From assembly GCF_038181555.1 (NCBI RefSeq), contig NZ_JBBWUA010000002.1, forward strand, positions 62,001 to 126,000: a stretch of 64,000 nt of DNA, in the 5' to 3' direction. A program made the translations under genes and the position numbers. This stretch comes from Desulfitobacterium sp038181555 (GTDB lineage: Bacteria > Bacillota > Desulfitobacteriia > Desulfitobacteriales > Desulfitobacteriaceae). Each line of letters starts with the position of its first letter. Positions within the stretch are counted from its first letter, which is position 1. Positions 50,501-57,993 of the stretch are shown here, in pieces. The notes under the pieces were generated by a model, which was not told the origin of the DNA, did no database searches, and saw only the letters and a list, made by a program, of their open reading frames with translations.

Positions 50501-51179
50501 TTAACTCAACTGCTTCTTTAGCGATGGCCGCTTGTTCTTCTAAGGGGCCCAGTTGTCCTTCGATTTCTACTAAGATATCCCTGATCCGTTCCAAATTACG
50601 TTCTGTTTCATCCAAACGTTTAAGTGCTTCCCGTTTGCGCATTCGGTATTTAGTGATTCCCGAGGCTTCTTCAAGCATGGTTCGACGATCTTCGGACTTT
50701 TGGTTTAGCAATTCCTCTACACGGCCTTGACCAATGATGGAGAAGCCTTCTTTTCCAGCACCCGTGTCCATAAATAGTTCATGGATATCTTTTAGCCGAC
50801 AAGAGGAGCGATTAATAAAATACTGCCCTTCGCCATCGCGATAGACTCTCCGCGTAATGACGACTTCCTGGTAATCCAGAGGAAATATTCCTGTGGTATT
50901 ATCAAAAACCAAGGACACCTCCGCCATACCGACGGGACGTCTCGCGCTGCTTCCTGCAAAAATGACATCTTCCATCTTGCTTCCGCGCAGGTTCTTGGCG
51001 CTTTGTTCCCCGAGCACCCAGCGAATCGCATCGGCGACGTTGCTTTTGCCACTTCCATTGGGTCCGACGACAACACTCAAACCATGACCTAATTCCAACT
51101 TCACTCTGTCCGCAAAGGACTTAAACCCTTGGATCGTAATGGATTTCAAGAAAACAGGGAGAGCTGCGGCCTTAGCCAT
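47583..51179 (-). CDS. smc: Chromosome partition protein SMC
   Basis: The 1198-residue SMC ATPase has the N-terminal Walker A (VVGPNGSGKSNVADAIRW), a first long coiled coil, a hinge at about 510-680, a second coiled coil, and the C-terminal signature LLSGGERALTAIGLLFALL with Walker B FCILDEIEASLDDANV. It acts with ScpA/ScpB in chromosome condensation. ATG 51179 overlaps the rnc stop codon. The usual next gene, ftsY, is displaced 9 kb by an accessory block. Confidence 0.98.
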   Translation of the reverse strand: MAKAAALPVFLKSITIQGFKSFADRVKLELGHGLSVVVGPNGSGKSNVADAIRWVLGEQSAKNLRGSKMEDVIFAGSSARRPVGMAEVSLVFDNTTGIFPLDYQEVVITRRVYRDGEGQYFINRSSCRLKDIHELFMDTGAGKEGFSIIGQGRVEELLNQKSEDRRTMLEEASGITKYRMRKREALKRLDETERNLERIRDILVEIEGQLGPLEEQAAIAKEAVELTTEQKALEIEIVAHDLKEVRTKLNSSAQETEELQAAIAETVAALGQKESEILYSKVNLNQADEKIQKQQETTYAIDQSLNEIIQEIRLRKEREGYLNEQISRVTTEVKDNEEKVRGSAEQLRSVESRKSLLLKTIQESNQTLQEDEQRFAEAKAKNGLEELEALRGNLALVQKELTESAAEISRVTHQIDALSASQNQWVREKRDKEASLATYEQEEEAILDQIKVQEDRHRESRQELEEIQQDLMQLREQNKVKQSELRQMSGELEKKSARYHALKNLEDSLEGYQRGVRELMQAKKKGVATCQQLCGTLADLLQVEERHEVAIEVALGGGIQNIVAETEKGAKEAVHFLKTHNLGRATFLPLDVIQGGQTNVAKEVANDPGFIGLAVDLITFQEKYRKAFESQLGRIVVVTDMEAATRVARASGYRARIVTLEGDQVHPGGSLTGGSYQRKGSNILGRSRELQELQQECEARRRQLRELEEEINLLNTRMQGQEEGLKALAGEEQELKSALAVLRTHQLNLHEQIQRLKAEITDLNLRLEGMNQEVEELLRQKTRREEEQLQHKARLHEAEGALSLQEEQNQKASLELEVLQESLTQAKIQAAKWEQELKQATERIEEGQAILLESNQLLEQKRQDLVELEEGKARIVQEQRDWDTQRQETAELQQQAQEKLVALRQEREVLSKELIEQERLAQSQRQEQQGLEQKLHNLEVRLARWDAEWETGYKRLQEEFALTWEEAQAYQTERSQGGLTARVQEIKQRLESLGPVNQAAIEEFPKHKERFEFLSVQKQDLEEANDSLHDLIGELDVTMAERFQEGFTAVNEAFQVVFKELFNGGFAELRLVDPDNLLETGVEIIAQPPGKKAQLLSLLSGGERALTAIGLLFALLKVKPSPFCILDEIEASLDDANVSRFAQYVHRLANSTQFLVISHRKGTMEAADVLYGISMEESGVSKLLSVKLAEQDKDTQTA

Positions 51180-51960
51180 TATTCTCTCCTCCTAATTCAT
51201 CTAGCACTTGCTGAGCAGCACGTTGTTCTGCTTCCTTCTTGGTTCGTCCTGTGCCTTTTCCACGCAGGCTCCCTTGCAGATAGACTCCGGCCGTAAAGCG
51301 TTTATTATGGTCGGGACCTTCTTCGGCTAGGATGCGATAGCTGACCTCTGTTTCTTTCCGTTGGGCCTTTTCCTGAAGCATGGTCTTATAATCTCCATAA
51401 TTGCCCTGTGCCACTTCAGTAATTTCATCCTTCAACAGAGTCAAGATAACCCGCCTTGCTTCTTGAAAACCATATTGCAGATAGATGGCTCCTACCACTG
51501 CCTCCCACGCATCGGCTAAAATGGAAGGTCTTTCCCTACCGCCTGAGACTTGTTCCCCTTTACCTAAAAGCAGTTCTTTCCCGAGCTGGATCTTTTTTGC
51601 GGTGCGGGCTAAAGTGCTCTCATTGACCACCGCAGCCCGCATCTTGGTTAATTCCCCTTCGGGTCGTTCGGGATAACTCAGGTAAAGATATTCTGCCACC
51701 ACAAAATCTAGGATTGCATCACCCAGAAACTCCAACCTTTGATTATTGTCAAGACCGGATTGTGGATTTTCGAACAAGTACGAAGGATGGGTCAAAGCGG
51801 TAGTTAACAAACGGTTAGGAGGTGTATCTAGCTCCAACCGTTTTGCCAAATCAATGCCAGCAGGAATACGCTTCACAGAGTCTGCGTGATACTTATGGCG
51901 TGTATTCCCATGGAGATTGTGCTTTGGCACTTTTCCGGTGCCGTGATGTTTATTATCCAC
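51172..51960 (-). CDS. rnc: Ribonuclease III
   Basis: The 262-residue enzyme has the RNase III signature QRLEFLGDAILDFVVAEYLY and the second acidic pair in ILADAWEAVVGAIYL, then a C-terminal double-stranded RNA-binding domain (YKTMLQEKAQRKE ... GTGRTKKEAEQRAAQQVL). An extra 25-residue polar N-terminus (MDNKHHGTGKVPKHNLHG) may mean the true start is internal. It processes rRNA and mRNA, and lies between fabF and smc as in Bacillus. Confidence 0.97.
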   Translation of the reverse strand: MDNKHHGTGKVPKHNLHGNTRHKYHADSVKRIPAGIDLAKRLELDTPPNRLLTTALTHPSYLFENPQSGLDNNQRLEFLGDAILDFVVAEYLYLSYPERPEGELTKMRAAVVNESTLARTAKKIQLGKELLLGKGEQVSGGRERPSILADAWEAVVGAIYLQYGFQEARRVILTLLKDEITEVAQGNYGDYKTMLQEKAQRKETEVSYRILAEEGPDHNKRFTAGVYLQGSLRGKGTGRTKKEAEQRAAQQVLDELGGENNG

Positions 51961-51982
51961 CGCTCAAAACTCCTTACTCAAC

Positions 51983-53221
51983 CTAGAACTTCTTCATTAC
52001 AATTGTAGCATTATGTCCCCCAAAACCAAAGGTATTTGATAACGCTACATTGACTTCTTTCTGCCGTGCTTTATTTGGGACATAGTCTAAATCGCATTCA
52101 GGGTCCGGCTCACCATAGCTCATGGTCGGTGGAATCACCCCATTTTTAATTGTTAAGACACAGGCGATAGCCTCGATAGCTCCTGCGGCGCCTAAGAGAT
52201 GCCCCGTCATGGATTTAGTGGAGCTGATGGCAACCTTGTGAGCAGCCTCCCCAAAAAGGGACTTAATGGCTGCTGTTTCAGCCGCATCATTGGCGTTAGT
52301 ACCTGTGCCATGGGCATTGATATAATCCACAGCCTCCGGGAGAATCTGAGCTCCTTCTAAAGCTAGCTTCATGGACTGAATGGCTCCGACGCCACCTGGA
52401 GCAGGGGAAGTAATATGGTATGCATCACAGGTGCTACCATAGCCGGAAAGTTCAGCATAGATTCTGGCCTGACGCTTCTGCGCATGTTCTTCAGATTCCA
52501 GAACGAGAATTCCGGCCCCTTCACCCATGACAAATCCTGATCGTCTGGCATCAAAGGGTCGACAGCCCTCATGAGGAATATCCTTCTCCGTAGACATGGC
52601 CTTCATGGCACAGAATCCGGCAAAAGCCAGCGGTATAATCGGTGCTTCTGTTCCTCCACAAACCACCACATCCGCATAGCCGTTCTCGATGAGTCGCATT
52701 CCTTCACCGATGGCGTTCGTTGCCGAAGCACAGGCCGTAGCCACACTAAGGCTAGAGCCTTGGAAGCCAAACTCGATCGAGATATGACCGGCCGCCATGT
52801 TGGAAATCAGCATGGGAATAAAGAAGGGGCTGATTCTGCTTGGGCCTCTTTCCATCAGAACTTCCTTTTGTTGCTCAAGGGTTGTCACTCCGCCGACCCC
52901 TGTTCCGATAATAACACTGGCCCTTCCCTTATCCATCTGATCTAAGTCAAGCTCTGAGTCCTTGATGGCCATTTTGGCAGCCGCCATAGCTAATTGGGTA
53001 AAGCGATCCATATGTCGACTTTCTTTACGATCCAACCAATCGGTAGGTTCGAAGTCTTTGATCTCGGCTGCTACCTTGGTAGGCATCTCGCTGACATCAA
53101 ATCGAGTCACAAAATCAATTCCAGATTGTCCCTTAACCAAGCTATCCCAGAACTTCTCTAACGTATTGCCCACAGGGGAAACGACTCCCATACCTGTGAT
53201 TACCGCTCGCTTCTTATTCAT
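51983..53221 (-). CDS. fabF: 3-oxoacyl-ACP synthase II
   Basis: The 412-residue condensing enzyme elongates acyl-ACP with malonyl-ACP. The Cys-His-His triad is visible: the nucleophile in SVATACASATNAIGEG, then NAHGTGTNANDAAE and STKSMTGHLLGAAGAIEA. It is in the second fab unit, after the FabK-like gene. Confidence 0.97.
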   Translation of the reverse strand: MNKKRAVITGMGVVSPVGNTLEKFWDSLVKGQSGIDFVTRFDVSEMPTKVAAEIKDFEPTDWLDRKESRHMDRFTQLAMAAAKMAIKDSELDLDQMDKGRASVIIGTGVGGVTTLEQQKEVLMERGPSRISPFFIPMLISNMAAGHISIEFGFQGSSLSVATACASATNAIGEGMRLIENGYADVVVCGGTEAPIIPLAFAGFCAMKAMSTEKDIPHEGCRPFDARRSGFVMGEGAGILVLESEEHAQKRQARIYAELSGYGSTCDAYHITSPAPGGVGAIQSMKLALEGAQILPEAVDYINAHGTGTNANDAAETAAIKSLFGEAAHKVAISSTKSMTGHLLGAAGAIEAIACVLTIKNGVIPPTMSYGEPDPECDLDYVPNKARQKEVNVALSNTFGFGGHNATIVMKKF

Positions 53222-53249
53222 TTTTGTCCTCCTTTTACTTTATCTAGAA

Positions 53250-54194
53250 TTAAGCTTTGAGGATTTCTTCACGGATATTTTCAAATATTTCATGAACAGA
53301 TAAAACCTTTTTAATCCGAGTATAATGAGCACCCGAGAATACTAAGCCTTCGTTCATATCTCCTTGCTGGGCCTTGATTAAGCGATCCATAATGCAAAAA
53401 TTGCGTTCGCAATGTTTAAGGCATTGGTCACAACCGATCCGCCGCATATCCTTGCCTTCTCCTAAAGCGTCAGTAAAGGGGTTGCGAATCCCTCGTCCCG
53501 GTAAACCGACCGGGCTATGCACAATGACCATATCCTCATCTTGAGCCTGTATAAGATGCTGCTTCCACTCCGGCGCAGCACTGCTCTCTGTACTTAGGGC
53601 AAATCGAGTACCCATCTGCACTCCGTCGGCCCCTAACCGCAGTACATCCGCTACATCCTTGCCATCCACTACCCCTCCGGCACCGATAACCGGGATTTTT
53701 ACAGCTTCCTTAACCTCCGGAAGAATCTCCCGCATGGATCGATCCGTGCCTAGATGTCCCCCAGCTTCTGCGCCCTCCACAATGACTGCTGCCGCCCCGA
53801 GCTTTTCCGATAAACGGGCAAGCTTTACCGAAGATACAATGGGTAGCACAGGAATGCCCGCTTCTTTACCCCAGGTGAACATATCTCGCGAAAAGCCTGC
53901 ACCGGAGATGAGCAAATCGATCTTCTCCTCAAAGGCTGCCTTAACTAGCTGGGCAAATTCACTAACGGCAAACATGACATTGACCCCGATAATTCCCGAA
54001 GTGCGTCTTCTCGCTTCACGGATTTCTTGTTTTAATTCCTCAACAGTTAAACCACTCCCGGCAATGATGCCGATACCACCCTCCTCTGCAACTGCTGCTG
54101 CTAAAGGGGCCATCGATATGCGCACAGCCATACCCCCTTGGATAACGGGCATTTTGGCGACATGATGGGCCAGGTGGAGTTCTGGTATTTTCAC
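53250..54194 (-). CDS. FabK-like / nitronate monooxygenase-family flavoprotein with a cysteine cluster
   Basis: A 314-residue FMN-binding TIM barrel related to FabK and nitronate monooxygenase (VIQGGMAVRISMAPLAAAVA; VIVEGAEAGGHLG; VIGAGGVVDGKDVADVL; GADGVQMGTRFALS). It differs from the second FabK in the window by a C-terminal cluster CDQCLKHCERNFC, four closely spaced cysteines that could bind a metal or iron-sulfur centre. GTG 54194 follows GGAGG. Its place before fabF suggests a lipid role, but enoyl reductase, nitronate oxidase or another activity are all possible. Confidence 0.85.
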   Translation of the reverse strand: MKIPELHLAHHVAKMPVIQGGMAVRISMAPLAAAVAEEGGIGIIAGSGLTVEELKQEIREARRRTSGIIGVNVMFAVSEFAQLVKAAFEEKIDLLISGAGFSRDMFTWGKEAGIPVLPIVSSVKLARLSEKLGAAAVIVEGAEAGGHLGTDRSMREILPEVKEAVKIPVIGAGGVVDGKDVADVLRLGADGVQMGTRFALSTESSAAPEWKQHLIQAQDEDMVIVHSPVGLPGRGIRNPFTDALGEGKDMRRIGCDQCLKHCERNFCIMDRLIKAQQGDMNEGLVFSGAHYTRIKKVLSVHEIFENIREEILKA

Positions 54195-54399
54195 TTAAGT
54201 TCCTCCATTCAAATCAAAAGGTTTACTACCGATATCTTCCACTTTGATTTCTTATAATTCTCGACTTATTATTCTCTGACTTATCATTTTTGACTTATTA
54301 TTTTTGATTTTTCATCGTTGACTTTTTATTCCTTGCTCTGAATTTATATAAATCTCTCAGTTCCAGCCAATTCATCTTGCCATCCTCATGAGGATAAAA

Positions 54400-54416
54400 T
54401 TAAGACCTGCTCTTAA
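54400..54416 (-). promoter_or_regulatory. Candidate second FapR operator
   Basis: On the minus strand TTAAGAGCAGGTCTTAA is a 17-bp imperfect palindrome. Its right half matches the FapR consensus (AGGTCTTAA) and its length is right, but the left half departs from TTAGTACC. It lies upstream of the FabK-like-fabF unit, where FapR control would make sense. No clear -10/-35 pair overlaps it. Confidence 0.35.
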
Positions 54417-54467
54417 ATTTAGCTTAGCAACCCCCGCGGAACTTAAAGAAAAAAAGCTTTATAAGAA

Positions 54468-54491
54468 AGTCCCGCAGCATTCTACGGGACT
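54468..54491 (-). terminator. Terminator after acpP
   Basis: AGTCCCG pairs perfectly with CGGGACT around a 10-base loop; the minus strand continues TTTCTTAT. It is 17 bases after the acpP stop codon. Confidence 0.85.
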
Positions 54492-54507
54492 CTCTATGTG
54501 CTCTGGA

Positions 54508-54735
54508 CTACTTATTTTCCTTGATGTAGTTTACAGCATCCCCCACAGTGCGGATTTTCTCTGCATCCTCATCTGGAATATCGAGATCAAATTCCTCTTC
54601 AAGAGCCATAATAAGTTCAACGATATCTAAGGAATCCGCATTAAGATCTGCGAAAGTTGTTTCTAAGGTAATTTCATCTTCTTCTACCCCAAGTTGATCC
54701 ACCACGATCGATTTTACTTTGTCAAATGCGCTCAT
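54508..54735 (-). CDS. acpP: Acyl carrier protein
   Basis: The 75-residue acidic protein has the phosphopantetheine attachment serine (Ser35) in LNADSLDIVELIMALEE. It carries growing acyl chains for the Fab enzymes encoded on both sides. It ends the first fab transcription unit. Confidence 0.98.
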   Translation of the reverse strand: MSAFDKVKSIVVDQLGVEEDEITLETTFADLNADSLDIVELIMALEEEFDLDIPDEDAEKIRTVGDAVNYIKENK

Positions 54736-54775
54736 TCTTCCTGTTCACCTCCTCTCAATACTGGATGGGGATGTG

Positions 54776-55519
54776 CTACATCGCCATTCCGCCATCGACG
54801 GAAAGAATTTGTCCGGTTACATAGGACGCTAAGGGTGAGGCCAAAAAGACCACAGCCTGTGCCACATCCTCGGGTTTACCCATTCTGCTCAAGGGGATTT
54901 GCCCTAGCACTTGATCCTTTACCCCTTCTGCTAAGGATTCCGTCATATCCGTAGAAATATACCCTGGGGCGACTGCATTCACTCGAATCCCTCGGGATGC
55001 CATCTCCTTAGCCACGGACTTTGTAAAACCGATAATCCCAGCTTTGGCTGCGGAGTAATTCGCTTGCCCAGCATTACCGCTAATACCCACTACGGAAGTG
55101 ATATTGACGATAACTCCCGAACGCTGCTTCATCATTGACTTGCTTACAGCCTTGGTGCATAAGAATACTCCTTTAAGATTCGTATCCAATACTGCATCCC
55201 AATCAACTTCCTTCATGCGTAGCAACAATGTATCGCGTGTGATCCCTGCATTATTAACCAAGATATCTATCTTACCATAGGTCTTAAGGGTGGTCTCAAT
55301 TAGTCGTTCCACATCCTCACCTTGGCTGACATCCGCCTGAACTGCGCAAGCATCTCCACCCATCTCCTGAATGGAACGCACGGTTTCCTCGGCTTTTTCC
55401 GCATGCCCTGCATAATTCACCACGACCTTAGCTCCCCCACGAGCTAACTCCAAGGCAATGGCACGCCCGATACCACGCCCCCCACCAGTTACAATGGCTA
55501 CGCTATTATCAAGCAACAT
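54776..55519 (-). CDS. fabG: 3-oxoacyl-ACP reductase
   Basis: The 247-residue short-chain dehydrogenase has the NADP-binding TGGGRGIGRAIALELA, NNAGITRD, and the Ser-Tyr-Lys catalytic set (ITSVVGISGNAGQANYSAAK). It reduces 3-ketoacyl-ACP. It directly follows fabD with one base between them. Confidence 0.98.
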   Translation of the reverse strand: MLLDNSVAIVTGGGRGIGRAIALELARGGAKVVVNYAGHAEKAEETVRSIQEMGGDACAVQADVSQGEDVERLIETTLKTYGKIDILVNNAGITRDTLLLRMKEVDWDAVLDTNLKGVFLCTKAVSKSMMKQRSGVIVNITSVVGISGNAGQANYSAAKAGIIGFTKSVAKEMASRGIRVNAVAPGYISTDMTESLAEGVKDQVLGQIPLSRMGKPEDVAQAVVFLASPLASYVTGQILSVDGGMAM

Positions 55520-55520
55520 T

Positions 55521-56465
55521 TTATCTACTCTCCTTTAAATATGCAAGTAGCTTTTCCAGAGAAGTTAAATCCTCTACATTCAGCAGCGTTACTCCGGGAA
55601 GAATTTTCTTCACTAAACCTGTTAAAACCTTCCCCGGCCCCAGCTCAATAAAGGTATCCACCCCCTGCTCCCCGAGGTGGCGGATGGTTTGCTCCCAGAG
55701 CACTGCTCCACTCACTTGGCGAACTAAGCTTTCCACAACAACACCCAGATCTGTAACCTCAGCGGCATCGATATTGGAGATAACTGGGGCACTGAGTTGT
55801 TGCCAATTTATACTTTCGAGCACAGGGCGCAAATCCCTGCCTACGTCCTTCATTAAAGGTGAATGAAAGGGGCCACTGACGGCCAAGGGCATGGCTCGCT
55901 TCGCCCCCAGTTCTTTAGCATATTGACATGCCTTTTGAACCGCATCTGTCTCTCCGGAGATCACGATCTGACCGGGCGAATTATAATTGGCCGGTCCTAC
56001 AATTCCGCCGGTTTCAGCCCTTGCTTTTTCACAGGCTTCTACCACCTTAAGGGTTTCTAAACCAAGAATGGCCGCCATAGCCCCCTGACCCTCGGGGACA
56101 GCTGCTTGCATCAGCTCACCCCGTCGACGCACAACGCTTAAGGCCTCCGCCAAGGAAATACTACCAGCTGCCACATAAGCAGAATACTCCCCAAGGCTAT
56201 GGCCCGCAAAATAATCAGGTTGCAGCCCTGACTCCTGAATCCCCTGCCAGGCTGCCGCACTGGTCAGCAAGATCGCCGGTTGGGTATTTGCGGTTTTTTT
56301 CAATTCCTCATCGGGTCCTTCGAAGAGGACCCTTATAAATTCTTCCCCAAGAACTCGCTTACCAGTCTCTAAAACTTCATTTCCCCAAGAGGTAGCAAAG
56401 AGATCTTTGCCCATCCCTACATATTGGGAGCCTTGACCGGGGAAGATACATGCTATTTTGGTCAA
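55521..56465 (-). CDS. fabD: Malonyl-CoA:ACP transacylase
   Basis: The 314-residue enzyme has the FabD motifs CIFPGQGSQYVGMGKDL, the catalytic serine in FAGHSLGEYSAYVAAG, and the catalytic His in VSGPFHSPLM. The frame is open to 56570 through repeat-rich sequence, but the TTG at 56465 with AAAGGAG eight bases upstream is the true start; the extra 35 residues (KMQPKRRKTRPSDRP...) are translated intergenic sequence. Confidence 0.97.
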   Translation of the reverse strand: MTKIACIFPGQGSQYVGMGKDLFATSWGNEVLETGKRVLGEEFIRVLFEGPDEELKKTANTQPAILLTSAAAWQGIQESGLQPDYFAGHSLGEYSAYVAAGSISLAEALSVVRRRGELMQAAVPEGQGAMAAILGLETLKVVEACEKARAETGGIVGPANYNSPGQIVISGETDAVQKACQYAKELGAKRAMPLAVSGPFHSPLMKDVGRDLRPVLESINWQQLSAPVISNIDAAEVTDLGVVVESLVRQVSGAVLWEQTIRHLGEQGVDTFIELGPGKVLTGLVKKILPGVTLLNVEDLTSLEKLLAYLKESR

Positions 56466-56585
56466 ATCGGTTGCTCCTTTCGGCTTGATTTCGGGTCGAT
56501 CGCTAGGGCGGGTTTTCCGTCGTTTGGGTTGCATCTTCGGGTCGTTGCTCGGGTCGTGAAGGTTTTCCATCGCTGTCTGGGTCGC

Positions 56586-56600
56586 GTAGCTTTTCGCACA
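56586..56600. repeat. Solo copy of the 15-bp terminal motif
   Basis: GTAGCTTTTCGCACA is identical to the left terminal repeat of the 179-bp element at 30853-31031. No inverted partner is found nearby, so it may be a decayed or partial copy. Confidence 0.7.
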
Positions 56601-56727
56601 CCGGACCTACAGAGCCTCTCACTGATGCTTAGAGCTATGCCTGCAAGTCTTGACAGAAGCATGTTCAGCCCCTGCATCGCCTCGAGCTGCTAACCGAGCG
56701 ACTACTAATTCTGAGAAAAGCGGCCCA

Positions 56728-56936
56728 AGGACTTTGATTTACAGTAGAGAACGGCTTCTAAGCGAGCAGCTACCCGTTCTTCGCGAAAAGCTTGCAGCGG
56801 AGTCGGGTTGGAAACAGGACGTTTCCAACCAGCCATTGAGCAGGAGCGAATTGGCTGGGCACCCGACGGAGCTGAGAGCTTGAGCGTTAGAACGGGTGCG
56901 CGTAGCTTACAGAGTGAACGCGTAAAGCAAAGTCCT
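56728..56936 (+). repeat. Palindromic interspersed element, copy B
   Basis: The 209-bp copy lies in inverted orientation to copy A (30439-30648), with near-identical outer arms (terminal repeats AGGACTTTG-A-TTTAC and GTAAAGCAAAGTCCT, one mismatch). It has the identical central hairpin GGTTGGAAAC-AGGAC-GTTTCCAACC (56806-56830). A further stem CCAGCC/GGCTGG (56829-56858) corresponds to CGGCT/AGCCG in copy A, with changes on both strands that keep pairing. It lies between fabK and fabD. Confidence 0.85.
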
Positions 56937-56990
56937 GGAGACCTTGCTAGCACAAACTAAAGTCCTGGTGAACCTTACTAGCATAAACCA
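56929..56990. repeat. Tandem duplication at the end of element copy B
   Basis: The segment AAAGTCCTGGAGACCTTGCT, continuing AGCACAAACT, is followed at once by a degenerate second copy (AAGTCCTGGTGAACCTTACT, continuing AGCATAAACC). The first lies partly in the terminal repeat of the element, so only the tail was duplicated. Confidence 0.65.
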
Positions 56991-57042
56991 AACCCCAGAG
57001 CCCCTACTCAAATACAGCAAAGCGCTCTAACCGAAAGCCAAG

Positions 57043-57990
57043 CTACCTCCCGAACCGCTCACTAAGCCGCACCAGCTCCCGCTCAGCCCCCTCCATCACA
57101 TCCCGAACGATCTCCGCCGCGGACTCCTGTTTCACGATTGCGCCGGCAATCTGCCCAGACATCACCGACCCATTCTGGATATCTCCTTCAACCATGGCCA
57201 ATCGTAGTTTTCCGGCCCCCATCTTTTCCAGCTCTTCCGGCGGTGTCCCCGCCTTTTCCAGTTGATCGAATTCACGAGTTAATTTATTGCCTAGGCAGCG
57301 AACGGGATGACCTGTGGAACGTCCGGTTACGACTGTATCCCGATCCTTTGCTTTGATAACCATCTCTTTAACCTTCGGGGAAATAGTACACTCTGTCGCA
57401 CACATAAAGCGAGTTCCCATCTGCACTCCCTCAGCTCCTAGCGCTAAGGCTGCAATCAGTCCACGTCCATCATAGATTCCACCGGCAGCGATGACAGGGA
57501 TACTCACAGCATCTACTACCTGTGGCACAAGGGGTAAGGTGCAGATTTCACCGATATGACCACCGGATTCCATGCCTTCGGCTATCAACGCATCGACCCC
57601 TGCTTTTTCTAAACGCTTGGCTAAGGCCACCGAGGCCACCACTGGGATTATCTTGGTGCCGATTTCTTTAAGCATCGGGATATATTTGCCGGGGTTCCCA
57701 GCTCCCGTGGTGATGACCGGGACACGTTCCTCGACGATAACTTGCATGACTTCCTCGACAAAAGGGGACATAAGCATCACATTGACCCCATAGGGCTTAC
57801 TTGTCACTTTTTTTATCTTATGGATCTCTTGCTTCAGCCAATCGGCGGGGGCTTGCCCAGCACCGATAATTCCTAGGCCTCCCGCTTCGGATACCGCCGC
57901 AGCTAGTTCTCCTGTAGCGGTCCAAGCCATACCCCCCTGAAAAATCGGATACTCAATACCGATAAGGTCACAAATCTTTGTTTTTATCAC
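57043..57990 (-). CDS. fabK: Enoyl-ACP reductase, FMN-dependent FabK type
   Basis: The 315-residue flavoprotein matches streptococcal FabK: EYPIFQGGMAWTATGELAAA, YGVNVMLMSPF, ALIAEGMESGGHIGE with the catalytic-region His, and GAEGVQMGTRFMCATE. It performs the last reduction of each elongation cycle. No FabI is seen nearby. GTG 57990 follows AGAGGAG. It lies directly after fabH, the usual Clostridium/Streptococcus-type order. Confidence 0.95.
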   Translation of the reverse strand: MIKTKICDLIGIEYPIFQGGMAWTATGELAAAVSEAGGLGIIGAGQAPADWLKQEIHKIKKVTSKPYGVNVMLMSPFVEEVMQVIVEERVPVITTGAGNPGKYIPMLKEIGTKIIPVVASVALAKRLEKAGVDALIAEGMESGGHIGEICTLPLVPQVVDAVSIPVIAAGGIYDGRGLIAALALGAEGVQMGTRFMCATECTISPKVKEMVIKAKDRDTVVTGRSTGHPVRCLGNKLTREFDQLEKAGTPPEELEKMGAGKLRLAMVEGDIQNGSVMSGQIAGAIVKQESAAEIVRDVMEGAERELVRLSERFGR

Positions 57991-57993
57991 TGA

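Larger units (their letters stand above)
54195..54507. other. Intergenic region before the FabK-like-fabF-rnc-smc unit
   Basis: From the acpP side it holds the acpP terminator (54460-54491), a FapR-box-like palindrome (54400-54416), a 14-bp palindrome ATCCTCATGAGGAT (54382-54395), a possible 25-codon ORF on the minus strand (54298-54375, MNWLELRDLYKFRARNKK...), and an AT-rich stretch with GACTTAT repeated at roughly 14-15-base steps (54263-54330). The small ORF has a fair ribosome site, GAGGATGGCAAG, but no other support. Confidence 0.4.
56466..57042. other. Repeat-rich 577-bp gap between fabK and fabD
   Basis: Two adjacent genes of the fatty-acid operon are separated by repeats. From the left: a GGGTCG-rich degenerate repeat (about 56488-56580), a solo 15-base motif (56586-56600) identical to the terminal repeat of the element at 30853-31031, about 120 bases of unremarkable sequence, palindromic element copy B (56728-56936), and a 31-base tandem duplication of its tail (to about 56990). 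No gene is seen. Confidence 0.7.

Noticed and set aside
56466..56570. N-terminal extension of FabD (MENLHDPSNDPKMQPKRR...)
   Set aside because: It is low-complexity translated repeat sequence upstream of a TTG with an ideal ribosome site, and FabD proteins begin at the TKIACIFPGQGS position.
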